NCBI RefSeq assembly: GCF_000956405.1
Contig: NZ_JYIV01000015.1
Coordinates: 1-64,000 of the forward strand
Direction of reading: 5' to 3'
Length of the DNA stretch: 64,000 bases
DNA from: Microbacterium oxydans
Lineage (GTDB): Bacteria; Actinomycetota; Actinomycetes; Actinomycetales; Microbacteriaceae
Shown: in pieces, positions 43,560 to 51,721 of the stretch
How positions within the stretch are numbered: the first letter of the stretch is position 1
Layout: every line of letters begins with the position of its first letter
Position numbers and translations under genes: made by a program
The notes under the pieces: generated by a model
Database searches by the model: none
The model's input: the letters and a program-made list of their open reading frames with translations, nothing else
Told to the model about the DNA's origin: nothing

Positions 43560-44270
43560 ATGCTCGAGACCTCGGCCCGCCTGCTCGAACTGCTGTCGCT
43601 GCTCCAGCTTCCGCGCGACTGGACCAGTTCCGCGCTATCCGAGCGGCTGGGCGTGAGCACGCGGACTGTACGTGCCGACATCGGCAAGCTGCGTTCGCTC
43701 GGCTATCCGGTGGATGCCCGACCCGGAGTCGCGGGTGGATATCGTCTGGTCGCCGGAACCGCGATGCCGCCGCTGCTGCTGGACGATGACGAGGCCGTCG
43801 CGGTCGCCGTCGGACTGGGCGTGGCGGCGACATGGCGGCTCGGTGTCGAAGAGACGTCGCTCACCGCCCTCGCGAAGCTCGAGCAGGTCATGCCCTCGCG
43901 ACTGCGCCGCCGCGTGGACGCGATCCGTGAGGCCACGAGTGTGGTTCCTGGGGCCGAGCCTCCGCTCGACCTCGCGGCGCTCAGCGCCGTCGCCGCGGCC
44001 ATCCGCGCCCATGAACGGCTTCGCTTCGGCTACACGAAACCCGGCGGGAACGAAGAGCAGAGGCACACCGAACCGCAGCGCCTGGTGAGCTGGGGGTCGG
44101 TCTGGTACCTGCTCGCGTGGGACCTCGATCGGGAAGACTGGCGCATCTTCCGCGTCGACCGCATGGTTCCACGGGCGTCGACCGGGGTGCGCTTCCGACC
44201 GCGAGCCATACCGGAGGGCGACGTCGTCGAGTACGTCGTGCGCCGTGTCACGGAGGCGTCTGTCTCCTGA
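43560..44270 (+). CDS. WYL domain transcriptional regulator (DeoR-like)
   Basis: A 236-residue regulator: HTH_11 (SSALSERLGVSTRTVRADIG, about 22-41) followed by a WYL domain (EPQRLVSWGSVWYLLAWDLD). Divergent from the epoxide-hydrolase-like gene with a strong dyad between, which implies control of that gene. The ATG at 43560 directly follows the dyad. Confidence 0.9.
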   Translation: MLETSARLLELLSLLQLPRDWTSSALSERLGVSTRTVRADIGKLRSLGYPVDARPGVAGGYRLVAGTAMPPLLLDDDEAVAVAVGLGVAATWRLGVEETSLTALAKLEQVMPSRLRRRVDAIREATSVVPGAEPPLDLAALSAVAAAIRAHERLRFGYTKPGGNEEQRHTEPQRLVSWGSVWYLLAWDLDREDWRIFRVDRMVPRASTGVRFRPRAIPEGDVVEYVVRRVTEASVS

Positions 44271-44295
44271 CGTCGCGCTGCGGTCCATCCGCTCA

Positions 44296-44751
44296 TCAGG
44301 GGATCGGCACCGCGCGGTCGGCGCCGAGTCGCTTCATCACCATCGTCGACGTCAGCCGCTGCACGCCCGGCAGGGCTCCGAGGGTGTTGTCGTAGAGCTC
44401 CTGGTAGGTGCCCATGTCGCGCGTGAGGATGCGCAGCATGTAGTCGGGGTCGCCGAACAGGCGCTGCGCCTCGACGACCGCCGGGATCGCCACCACGGCC
44501 TCTTCGAACGCGACGATGGTGTCTTTGTCGGTGCGCCCGATCGTGACGAAGACGATGGCTTCGAACGTCAGGCCGACGGCCGCCGGGGCTACCACCGCCC
44601 GGTACCGTTCGATGGCTCCAGACTGCTCCAGTTCCTTGAGTCGACGATGGCACGCGGACAGACTCAACCCCACCCGGGACGCGAGGTGCGTCGCGCTCAT
44701 CCGGCCGTCGTCCTGCAGTAGAGAGAGAATCTCCCGGTCAAGTGCATCCAT
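44296..44751 (-). CDS. Lrp/AsnC family transcriptional regulator
   Basis: A 151-residue Lrp: HTH MSATHLASRVGLSLSACHRR (about 17-36) and the RAM domain with GDPDYMLRILTRDMGTYQEL. Length is canonical. ATG 44751 chosen. Divergent from a LysE/RhtB exporter across 98 nt; Lrp-type activators of amino-acid exporters are common (LysG-like logic, different family). Confidence 0.92.
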   Translation of the reverse strand: MDALDREILSLLQDDGRMSATHLASRVGLSLSACHRRLKELEQSGAIERYRAVVAPAAVGLTFEAIVFVTIGRTDKDTIVAFEEAVVAIPAVVEAQRLFGDPDYMLRILTRDMGTYQELYDNTLGALPGVQRLTSTMVMKRLGADRAVPIP

Positions 44752-44849
44752 GGTGACAATTCTTGCAGGCGGACGGCGCGATGTGCCGAAGAATCGAAGC
44801 ACCTTTCGCGTCATCCTTCGTAGTCTCTTCCTCGGATTGAGGAGGACCG

Positions 44850-45473
44850 ATGGACATCGCTCTGGTCATGCAGTTCTGGCTGGTCGCCGTCATGCTCGCG
44901 TTGACCCCGGGCGCGGACTGGGCGTATGCCATCTCGGCCGGCCTCCGTGCCCGCTCGATCGCCCCGTCCATCCTCGGCATGATCGCCGGGTACACGGTCG
45001 TGATCGTCGCCGTCGCGCTGGGGCTCGGAGCCCTGGTCACCGCGTATCCCGTCACCCTGACGACCCTGACCGTGATCGGCGCGCTCTATCTGGTCTTCCT
45101 CGGAGCTACGACTCTCGCCAGCCGCCCTGCCCCGATCGCGGAGAGCGGCGAGCCGATCGCGACCGGAGGATGGGGGCAGTTCCTGCGCGGCTCCGGCGTG
45201 AGCGGCATCAACCCGAAGGGTCTGCTGCTCCTGCTCGCGCTGCTGCCCCAGTTCACGAGTCCGACCGGCTGGCCCTCGACCACGCAGATGCTCGCCCTCG
45301 GGGGACTGCACCTGCTCAACATCGCCGTCGTGTACACGACGGTCGGGCTGCTCGCCCGTCGACTGCTGCGCACCAGACCACGCGCGAGCTCGATCGTCAC
45401 GCGGATCGCCGGCATCGCGATGACGGTCATCGGCGTCGGCATCCTGATCGAGCAGGTGCTCGAATGGCTGTGA
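44850..45473 (+). CDS. LysE/RhtB family amino-acid exporter
   Basis: A 207-residue membrane protein with six TM helices. The N-terminal MLALTPGADWAYAISAGLRA motif and GVSGINPKGLLLLLALLPQF are characteristic of the LysE superfamily, which exports amino acids. Preceded by GAGGAGG. Likely controlled by the divergent Lrp regulator. Confidence 0.93.
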   Translation: MDIALVMQFWLVAVMLALTPGADWAYAISAGLRARSIAPSILGMIAGYTVVIVAVALGLGALVTAYPVTLTTLTVIGALYLVFLGATTLASRPAPIAESGEPIATGGWGQFLRGSGVSGINPKGLLLLLALLPQFTSPTGWPSTTQMLALGGLHLLNIAVVYTTVGLLARRLLRTRPRASSIVTRIAGIAMTVIGVGILIEQVLEWL

Positions 45474-45606
45474 CGGCAGAGGCCCGTACCTGGGCGCATG
45501 CCGTTCCCGAGAGGGTCCAGGCCTTTTCCCCGGTGGATGCCGACCTCAGCCCGACGCTGCGGAGGTAGCGTCGAAGGGCGGGATGATCGGCGCGCAGGAG
45601 GACGAT

Positions 45607-46074
45607 GTGATATCGGCGGGACGGACGACCACGGCCCTGCGGCTGCTGCTGCCGGCGTTCCTGCTCGGCGCGATCATCGCGATCTCGTTCCTCGAGGCAC
45701 CGCTGAAGTTCCTCGCGCCCGGCGTCACGATCCCGATCGGTCTCGGCATCGGACGACTCGTCTTCACGGCGCTGAACGTGCTCGCGGGTGTCGTGCTCCT
45801 CGTGCTCACGTTCGTGAGCGTGCGAGCGAAGGCGGGACGCACGCCCCTCACGATCCTGGGCGCGATCTGGCTGATCTTCGTGGTCGAGGTCGCCGTCATC
45901 CGCCCCGTGCTGAACAGGCGCAGCGACCTCGTGATCGCGGGTTCGGAGGCGCCGGGCACCAACTGGGCGCACTATGCATACATCGCGGCCGACGTCGCGA
46001 TCATCGGGCTCCTCGTGGCGCTGATCGTCGTCACGGCGCGCGCGGTGCTTCCTCCGCCGCACACCGTGTCCTGA
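45607..46074 (+). CDS. four-helix membrane protein of unknown function
   Basis: A 155-residue protein with four TM helices. FLLGAIIAISFLEAPLKFLA and the NWAHYAYIAADV segment resemble small bacterial membrane proteins (DUF4149-like), but the family is uncertain. GTG 45607 is preferred because AGGAGG lies 5 nt upstream; ATG 45583 is in frame. Same direction as the LysE exporter, 133 nt downstream. Confidence 0.75.
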   Translation: MISAGRTTTALRLLLPAFLLGAIIAISFLEAPLKFLAPGVTIPIGLGIGRLVFTALNVLAGVVLLVLTFVSVRAKAGRTPLTILGAIWLIFVVEVAVIRPVLNRRSDLVIAGSEAPGTNWAHYAYIAADVAIIGLLVALIVVTARAVLPPPHTVS

Positions 46075-46394
46075 CCGGATGGTCGGTGCGCGCGTAATCG
46101 CGCGGTGCATCCGCCGTCTTCTCTGCGGAGGCAGCGCACCTCCACCGATCGTCTGATCGGACGCCGCGACGACGGGCCTCAGGCCTCGCCGATCGGCAGA
46201 CGGCAGCGTGTTCGACCCGTGCCCTCCTCGGCGCGGAGGAACCGCCGGCCGGCGCACGAGGGCACGGCTGGGGAGTCGTGGCCCTCGGGGCGGGGTGTCC
46301 CGTTCGTTCCCTCGCGGACCGCACACCCCGCCCACTCGGCCTCCCGAGGGGAGTGGGCCTGCGGGAGGAACCGCTCGGCGATCAGGGCGCGATG
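46075..46394. other. 320-nt non-coding stretch with strong stems
   Basis: No credible gene in either direction. Three stems are evident: 46217-46226 with 46258-46267 (CCGTGCCCTC), 46288-46298 with 46323-46333 (GGGCGGGGTGT), and 46330-46337 with 46351-46358 (GCCCACTC). The last two share 46330-46333 and are mutually exclusive. GGAGGAACCGC occurs twice, near 46235 and 46364. It may be a small RNA or a shared 3' region of the flanking convergent genes. Confidence 0.4.
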
Positions 46395-46622
46395 TCAGGG
46401 ACGGACGCGGACGGTGCGTCCCTCGAACGACACGAGGTCGCCGTCGCGCAGCTGTCGTCCGCGGCGTCGATCGATCTCGCCGTTCACCGTCACGTACCCG
46501 TCGATGATGACCTCTTTGGCGTCGCCGCCCGAGTCGAGCAGGCCGGCGAACTTGAGGAACTGTCCGAGGCGGATCACCTCACCGCCGATGGAGATGTCGT
46601 CGATCGGATCGGAGTTCGTCAT
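46395..46622 (-). CDS. S4-domain RNA-binding protein (YbcJ/RqcP-like)
   Basis: A 75-residue protein that is a single S4 RNA-binding domain (IRLGQFLKFAGLLDSGGDAK ... VIIDGYVTVNGE ... RRGRQLRDGD LV). Small S4 proteins of this group bind structured rRNA or tRNA; some act in ribosome quality control. Monocistronic in appearance. Confidence 0.88.
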   Translation of the reverse strand: MTNSDPIDDISIGGEVIRLGQFLKFAGLLDSGGDAKEVIIDGYVTVNGEIDRRRGRQLRDGDLVSFEGRTVRVRP

Positions 46623-46675
46623 CCTTGAATGCTAATCGGACTTACGTGCTGATCGGGGTCGCCACCGCAGGACGA

Positions 46676-46710
46676 GATGGTGCCGCCCGGTGGGGAGCGG
46701 CGGCACCATC
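46676..46710. terminator. 12-bp hairpin downstream of the PepSY-like gene
   Basis: GATGGTGCCGCC (46676-46687) pairs exactly with 46699-46710, 11-nt loop. It lies 48 nt beyond the stop of the minus-strand gene ending at 46758 and upstream of the S4 gene, so it probably ends the two-component/PepSY transcript. Confidence 0.7.
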
Positions 46711-46757
46711 ATGCCGGGCGTCTCGGGTCCGTCCGACAGGACGCGGCCCGCACCGAC

Positions 46758-47615
46758 TCAGTCGATGTCGGTGCCGACGACCGCGAAGTCGGCGTCGAAC
46801 TCGATGTCGATCGAGCGGCTGTCCGCGGTGAGCACCGAGGCGTCGTAGGGGCTCACGTCGTCGCCGTCGACATCGAGGTCGGTGATCATGCCCTCGGCCT
46901 CGGCGAGTGCGGCGGCGACCAGTGCGCGGATCGTCTCGTCGTCGAGGGTCAGCGTCGGGCCGGTGTCGTCGCCGTCTGCCGCGTCGGTCGAGGCGACGCT
47001 CGTCGCGAGATCCTTGTCGACACGGACCTCGGTCTCATCTCCCGCCGCTGTGGTCAGCTGCACCTCCCAGGTCCCGTCGCGCTTCGCATCGATCGAGGTG
47101 ACATCGCCGTCGGCGGCGCCGCGTGCAGCATCCGCGATCGCGATCAGCTCGTCGGCGGAGGCGGAACCGATGCCCGTCACCGGGCCGCGACCGTTCGAGG
47201 GGGCGTCACCGCGGTCTTCGCTCCGGGGGCCGTCACCGGGCCGGTCGTGATCCCCGTTGCCTTCGTGGCGCGGACCGTCGGACATCGGGGCACGGTCGTC
47301 ATCGCCGAACTCGTCGCCGATCGCCGCGCCGATGGCGATGCCGCCGCCGGCGAGGACCACGGCCGCCGCGATGCCGCCGCCGATCAGGAGCGCGCGCTTG
47401 CGGCCGGGTTTCGCGGAGGCCGCCGGAGCGTCGGAGGTCGGCTCGGACGCCGGGAACGTCGGGTGCTGCCCGGCGCCGGGTGCGGGTGCCGACGCGGCCG
47501 GGGGAGCAGGGGCGGTCGGAGTCGTTGCGGCATCGGGGGTCGGGCTCACCGGTACGGTCGGCGCGTCCGGGGTGCTCTCGGGCGTCTGATCGGGAGAGGG
47601 TGTCTTGTCGTCCAT
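46758..47615 (-). CDS. membrane-anchored protein with PepSY-like C-terminus
   Basis: A 285-residue protein. A Thr/Pro/Ala-rich cytoplasmic N-terminus (about 1-75) is followed by one TM helix (ALLIGGGIAAAVVLAGGGIA). A Asp/Gly/Arg-rich spacer then leads to a C-terminal region of about 140 residues with two PepSY-like units (GTWEVQLTTAAGDETEVRVD; YDASVLTADSRSIDIEFDAD). It lies 107 nt downstream of a histidine-kinase gene on the same strand. Its upstream region has three CTGAA repeats like those at the response-regulator promoter, so it is a likely target. An extracytoplasmic sensor or inhibitor role is possible. Confidence 0.8.
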   Translation of the reverse strand: MDDKTPSPDQTPESTPDAPTVPVSPTPDAATTPTAPAPPAASAPAPGAGQHPTFPASEPTSDAPAASAKPGRKRALLIGGGIAAAVVLAGGGIAIGAAIGDEFGDDDRAPMSDGPRHEGNGDHDRPGDGPRSEDRGDAPSNGRGPVTGIGSASADELIAIADAARGAADGDVTSIDAKRDGTWEVQLTTAAGDETEVRVDKDLATSVASTDAADGDDTGPTLTLDDETIRALVAAALAEAEGMITDLDVDGDDVSPYDASVLTADSRSIDIEFDADFAVVGTDID

Positions 47616-47638
47616 GTCTCGATGCTCTCCCGCGAGCG

Positions 47639-47664
47639 CTGAAGCCTTCCTGAAGCGTCCTGAA
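47639..47664. promoter_or_regulatory. CTGAA direct repeats upstream of PepSY-like gene
   Basis: CTGAA at 47639-47643, 47650-47654 and 47660-47664 (spacing 11 and 10 bp) read TTCAG on the coding strand. OmpR-type regulators bind direct repeats one helical turn apart. The same motif and spacing occur at 49732-49747. Confidence 0.65.
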
Positions 47665-47692
47665 GACCTCTTCAGGAACCGGTCCGCTCGAG

Positions 47693-47726
47693 CGCTTCCG
47701 TCGTTCAGTCGCTTCCGTCGTTCAGT
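47693..47726. repeat. tandem 17-mer spanning the histidine-kinase stop codon
   Basis: CGCTTCCGTCGTTCAGT is repeated head-to-tail (47693-47709, 47710-47726). The right copy includes the kinase stop (47722-47724); the left copy duplicates it downstream. Confidence 0.85.
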
Positions 47727-49038
47727 CGCTGAGGGGGAGGGTGAGGACGAAGCGTGCGCCGCCCCACCGGGAGTCGTCCACTGTGAGGGACCCGCCGGAG
47801 GAGGTGGCGATGCCGCGCGCGATCGCGAGCCCGAGGCCGCTGCCACCCGCGTCGCGGCTGCGGGCCTCGTCGAGGCGCACGAACCGCTCGAAGATGCGCT
47901 CGCGCTCCTCGGCGGGAACTCCGGCGCCGTCGTCTTCGACCGTCACGAACACGCGTCCGTCCGAGGGGAGCACTCCGATGGCGACGCGTCCGCGGCTGTG
48001 CCGCACGGCGTTGTCGGCGAGGTTGCGCAGCAGCTGACCCAGAAGTCGCGGGTCGCCCTCTGCTCTGGCGGCGGTGATGCCCGCGCCGTCGACATCGATC
48101 CCGGCCGCGCGAAGCCGTCGAACCTCCCCGAGGGCGATGTCGTCGAGGTCGACCGCTTCATCGTGCGTGCTCGCACCCTCGTCCAGGCGGGCGAGCAGCA
48201 GCAGCGACTCCACGATGCCCTGCAGGCGGAGTCCTTCCTCGGACACGACCTCGGCGAGCTCCCCGATGCTCGTCACCTCGGGGTGGGCCTGGGCGAGCTC
48301 CGCATGCTGGCGGATGGTGGCGAGGGGAGACCGCAGTTCGTGCGAGGCGTCCGACACGAAGCGTCGCTGGGCCGTGGCCGCCGCGTCGAGGCGGTCGAGC
48401 ATGCCGTTCATGGTGGTCGCGAGCGCGGCGACCTCATCCGCGGTCTGGGGCACGGGCACGCGCTGGTGCAGACGCTCGGCGGTGATGCCGTCGACCTCTT
48501 CACGGATGCGTTCCACCGGGCGCAGCGCGCGCCCCACGACCAGCCAGGTGGTCACCGCGACGAGAAGCAGCAGCAGGGGAACCGCGATCCCGAGCAGCGT
48601 CGCGACCGTCGCCAGGGTCTCGGCGTCATCGTCCATCGAGACAGCGAGCACCATCGTCTGCCCGCCATCGATGTCTTCCGAGACCACGAGGACCGTGTCG
48701 CCGTCGACGGTCGTCGTGCGCGGATCGTCGTCGGCGGGAAGCGGCGTCGAACCCAGTTTGTCCCGACCCTCCTCGCTCGCGGCGCGTACCGACCCATCCG
48801 GACCGAGGATCTGCAGGATCTCATCTTCGAGGACGTCGATCCCCTTGCCGCCCGGCCCACCTGCGCGTTCGGCGAGTTCGCTGAGCCGCTGTTCCGCCGC
48901 GCGCTCCGTGCTGTCGTGGATGCTCGCGCTGAGCACACCGTAGAACGAGAAGGCGCCGACCAGCAGCGCGACCGCGACGACAGCGGTGGCGCCGAGCGTG
49001 GTCCTGGCGCGCACCGAACGCCAACTGCGGCTAGCCAC
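47722..49038 (-). CDS. sensor histidine kinase
   Basis: A 438-residue membrane kinase with TM1 (about 14-33), an extracytoplasmic domain, TM2 (about 146-168) and HAMP (169-222). The HisKA domain has SDASHELRSPLA (phospho-acceptor His233), and HATPase N, G1 and G2 boxes are visible (RNLADNAVRHS, DDGAGVP, GSGLGLAI). GTG 49038 overlaps the response-regulator stop by 8 nt. It phosphorylates the adjacent OmpR-type regulator; the signal is unknown. Confidence 0.95.
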   Translation of the reverse strand: MASRSWRSVRARTTLGATAVVAVALLVGAFSFYGVLSASIHDSTERAAEQRLSELAERAGGPGGKGIDVLEDEILQILGPDGSVRAASEEGRDKLGSTPLPADDDPRTTTVDGDTVLVVSEDIDGGQTMVLAVSMDDDAETLATVATLLGIAVPLLLLLVAVTTWLVVGRALRPVERIREEVDGITAERLHQRVPVPQTADEVAALATTMNGMLDRLDAAATAQRRFVSDASHELRSPLATIRQHAELAQAHPEVTSIGELAEVVSEEGLRLQGIVESLLLLARLDEGASTHDEAVDLDDIALGEVRRLRAAGIDVDGAGITAARAEGDPRLLGQLLRNLADNAVRHSRGRVAIGVLPSDGRVFVTVEDDGAGVPAEERERIFERFVRLDEARSRDAGGSGLGLAIARGIATSSGGSLTVDDSRWGGARFVLTLPLSD

Positions 49039-49708
49039 CGTCCGCCGCCAGACGATAGCCCGCCCCGCGGATGGTCTCGATGGCCTCACGGCCGAACGGC
49101 TTGTCGAGCTTGCGGCGCAGGTGCCCGACGTAGACCTCGACGATGTTGGGGTCGCCGTCGAAGTCGTCGTCCCAGACGCCCTCGATCAGCGCGCGCTTCG
49201 ACAGCACCTGGCCGCGATGACGCATGAGGTATTCGAGCACCGAGAACTCTCGAGCAGTCAGGGCCACGGGCTTCTCCCCGCGCCACACGCGGTGCGCGGC
49301 CGGATCCAGCCGAAGATCGCCCGCCTCCAGGATCGCCGGACGCGCCACGGCCCCGCGGCGCACGAGAGCCCGCAGACGTGCCACGAGGATCGCGAAGGAG
49401 AACGGCTTCGTGACGTAGTCGTCGGCCCCGCTCTCGAGCGCCTCGACCTGATCCCACTCGCCGTCCTTCGCGGTGAGCATCAGCACGGGCGTCCAGTTCT
49501 CCTCGGCGCGCAGGGCTTCGCAGACCTTCCAGCCGCTCATGCCCGGCATCATCAGGTCGAGCACGATCGCGTCGTACGCCGTCTCGCGCGCCCGCCAGAG
49601 CCCGTCGACGCCGTTGTGTGCGACATCGACGGCGAAGCCCTCGGCCTCGAGCCCCCTGCGCACACCGTCGGCAAGGCGCACCTCGTCGTCCACCACCAGG
49701 ATCCGCAT
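49031..49708 (-). CDS. OmpR-family response regulator
   Basis: A 225-residue regulator: receiver domain with Asp7/Asp8, phospho-acceptor Asp51 (VLDLMMPG), and Lys101 (TKPFS), then a winged-helix DNA-binding domain (LTAREFSVLEYLMRHRGQVL ... VEVYVGHLRRKL). ATG 49708 is the receiver start. Direct CTGAA repeats lie upstream at 49732-49747, consistent with autoregulation. Confidence 0.96.
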   Translation of the reverse strand: MRILVVDDEVRLADGVRRGLEAEGFAVDVAHNGVDGLWRARETAYDAIVLDLMMPGMSGWKVCEALRAEENWTPVLMLTAKDGEWDQVEALESGADDYVTKPFSFAILVARLRALVRRGAVARPAILEAGDLRLDPAAHRVWRGEKPVALTAREFSVLEYLMRHRGQVLSKRALIEGVWDDDFDGDPNIVEVYVGHLRRKLDKPFGREAIETIRGAGYRLAADGG

Positions 49709-49731
49709 GACTCCAGTGTGACCGCTCGACG

Positions 49732-49747
49732 CTGAATCGGGGCTGAA
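49732..49747. promoter_or_regulatory. CTGAA direct repeat upstream of response-regulator gene
   Basis: CTGAA at 49732-49736 and 49743-49747, 11 bp apart, 24 nt upstream of the regulator ATG. It shares motif and spacing with 47639-47664. Confidence 0.6.
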
Positions 49748-49782
49748 GCGGTCGGGCCGACTCATCGACCGCGCCTGGTCGG

Positions 49783-49847
49783 GCTTTCGAATCGCGCAAC
49801 TGGTTCCATCTGCGGCTCAGATACAGCCAGTTGCGCGATTCGAAAGC
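49783..49847. repeat. 21-bp perfect inverted repeat, copy 1 of a dispersed element
   Basis: The left arm (49783-49803, starting GCTTTCGAATCGCGCAAC) is exactly complementary to 49827-49847, with a 23-nt loop holding an inner ATCTG/CAGAT stem. A second copy is at 53046-53108. The element supplies the last residues (SNRATGCI) and the stop codon of the 49817-50404 gene. Confidence 0.9.
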
Positions 49848-50404
49848 GGGACCTCCTCGACGGCGGACGAGAGGTGCGCCTGGATCTCGCGGATCACCTC
49901 GCCGAGGGGGCCGGAGGAGAGGAGCCCGGGGCCGAGAGGGCCGGCGGGGTCGGTGCCCAGCGGTGGGAGGGTGCACAGGGCTGCAGCGGCTTCGGGGGAG
50001 AGGTGCGCGAGTTGCCAGCGCATCTCGGCGGCACGGGCGTCGGGAGCCTCCGGGTGTGCCAACTCGACGGCCCATGCGGCGTAGGCGGCGGCCCCCAGAG
50101 CATGCGCACCCATGTGCGCGACCCCTGCGGCCTGAGCTGCGGAGCGGGCGGCGGCTTTCCCGACAGGAGTCGCCGCGGCGTGAGCGGCCCTGCCAGCCAG
50201 GAAGCGACGACGGATCTCGCCCGCAGCCGTGAGCTCACCCCGCGCGAAGGCGCGCGTCCGGGCGATGGCATCACGCGCACGGTCGTCGTCCGGGGCCTCC
50301 CTCTCGAACAGCGGCAGGACGCGCTCGGCGCAGTCCGCCGCCCACACCGCGACGATCCGACGGTCGGTCTCGGTCATGCCCTGCGGAGTCGACACGGGAC
50401 TCAC
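49817..50404 (-). CDS. putative immunity protein family member
   Basis: A 195-residue, Ala-rich helical protein matching the family named 'putative immunity protein' (CAERVLPLFEREAPDDDRAR ... VAHMGAHALGAAAYAAWAVE ... RWQLAHLSPEAAAALC). The name comes from association with polymorphic toxins; no toxin gene is seen here. GTG 50404 overlaps the stop of the upstream DUF6194 gene (GTGA). Its last codons and stop come from an inserted inverted-repeat element, so the native C-terminus may have been altered. Confidence 0.8.
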   Translation of the reverse strand: MSPVSTPQGMTETDRRIVAVWAADCAERVLPLFEREAPDDDRARDAIARTRAFARGELTAAGEIRRRFLAGRAAHAAATPVGKAAARSAAQAAGVAHMGAHALGAAAYAAWAVELAHPEAPDARAAEMRWQLAHLSPEAAAALCTLPPLGTDPAGPLGPGLLSSGPLGEVIREIQAHLSSAVEEVPLSNRATGCI

Positions 50405-50859
50405 CTCGCCCGTCGTCCGGTGCGAGAGCGTGCCGCCTCGTGCGCCTCGCGGAGGAGGGCGAGCACAGCGCCCTCCGTCGCCTCTGCGGGGTCGATCACG
50501 CACACCCAGCCGGCGGTGCCGTACAACGGGTGGGGCCGGAAGACGTCGACCGCCGTCGGATCGGTGTCGCCGCCCGTGAGAGACCCCGCCTCGATGATCG
50601 ACTCCGCGCGCTCGCGTCCGACGTGGATGTTCACCCGGAAGCGCCCTGGAGTGTCCAGCGCCGAGGACGTGTCGTCGGGATAGTCCTTCGTGATGATCGT
50701 CCCGTACGGCTGCGTGCGCTCCGGCACCCGGCCGTCGGGCGCGTGGTAGAAGTACGCGTCACCCCATGACAGTTCGGGGAATTCGCTGCCTGCCTCCGGG
50801 GCGACGACGAGCACGCCGTCGAACGAGCGGACCTCTGCGATGATCTCCTGCATATCCAT
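50401..50859 (-). CDS. DUF6194 family protein
   Basis: A 152-residue soluble protein. VRSFDGVLVVAPEAGSEFPE followed by WGDAYFYHAPDG and VFRPHPLYGTAGWVCVIDPA match the DUF6194 pattern, seen mostly in actinobacteria; function unknown. Translationally coupled to the putative immunity protein downstream. GGATGG precedes ATG 50859. Confidence 0.82.
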   Translation of the reverse strand: MDMQEIIAEVRSFDGVLVVAPEAGSEFPELSWGDAYFYHAPDGRVPERTQPYGTIITKDYPDDTSSALDTPGRFRVNIHVGRERAESIIEAGSLTGGDTDPTAVDVFRPHPLYGTAGWVCVIDPAEATEGAVLALLREAHEAARSRTGRRAR

Positions 50860-50920
50860 CCTTCAATGCTGAGGCTGATGTGCTTATGTGGACTCACGGA
50901 CCGGAAAGACGAGGAATCAC

Positions 50921-51721
50921 GTGCAGAACCCTCAAGAGCGGGGGATGACCACTGCGGCGCTCGGACGGCTGGTCGACTACTCGACGCAGCAGGTGCGCGA
51001 CCTCGAGCGACTCGGTGTCCTCCCCACCGCAGAGCGCGGTGCGAACGGGTACCGGCGGTATCGGACGCCGCATGCCCTGGCGCTGCGTGCCTATCGCGCG
51101 TTGGCGACGGCGCTCGGTCCGGTGCCCGCGCGTCGACTGATGCCCGCTCTCATCGGCGGATCGGTCGAGCACGCGGCGGAGCGGATCGACGACCTGCACG
51201 CGGATCTGGCCCTCGAACGCTCACGGGTGCGCGCGGCCCTGCGCGGACTCGAGGACGCGGTGGCGGAGGCCGACGATCCGTTCGTCGAGGACGATGCGAT
51301 GGCCATCGGCGAACTCGCCCAGGCGCTCGGCGTCCGTTCCTCCGCACTGCGGCACTGGGAGCGAGAAGGGCTCGTGCGCCCCCTTCGGCGTGCGGGATCG
51401 GTCCGCTCCTATGACTCCGCCGCGATCACCGAGGCGCGGATCGCCGCCGCCCTGCGCTCGGGTGGGTACGGCATCCCCGCCGTTTCGCGGATCATCGACG
51501 AGGTGCGCGCGCACGGTGACACCGAGCAGGTGCAGCGCATCCTCGCGGAGCGGCTGGCCGACCTCACGCGCCGCAGCGTCGCGCTCCTCGGGGCGGCAGG
51601 ACATCTGCACGCCCTGCTGACGGAACGTCTCGCGGAGGAGGAGGGTTCGTCGCTCACGCCCGCGCCGGGAGCTGCGCCAGGACCTCAGGGATCAGCGGAT
51701 TCTCGTCGAGCGGGTCGGTGA
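50921..51721 (+). CDS. MerR-type regulator with two HTH domains
   Basis: A 266-residue protein with two winged helix-turn-helix modules: one at about 9-75 (TTAALGRLVDYSTQQVRDLE ... GYRRY) and one at about 125-195 (MAIGELAQALGVRSSALRHW ... SYDSAAITEARI). Duplicated MerR domains in one chain are unusual, as MerR proteins are normally homodimers of single domains. GTG 50921 follows GAGGAATC. Its last 68 nt overlap the convergent DeoR gene. Confidence 0.85.
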   Translation: MQNPQERGMTTAALGRLVDYSTQQVRDLERLGVLPTAERGANGYRRYRTPHALALRAYRALATALGPVPARRLMPALIGGSVEHAAERIDDLHADLALERSRVRAALRGLEDAVAEADDPFVEDDAMAIGELAQALGVRSSALRHWEREGLVRPLRRAGSVRSYDSAAITEARIAAALRSGGYGIPAVSRIIDEVRAHGDTEQVQRILAERLADLTRRSVALLGAAGHLHALLTERLAEEEGSSLTPAPGAAPGPQGSADSRRAGR

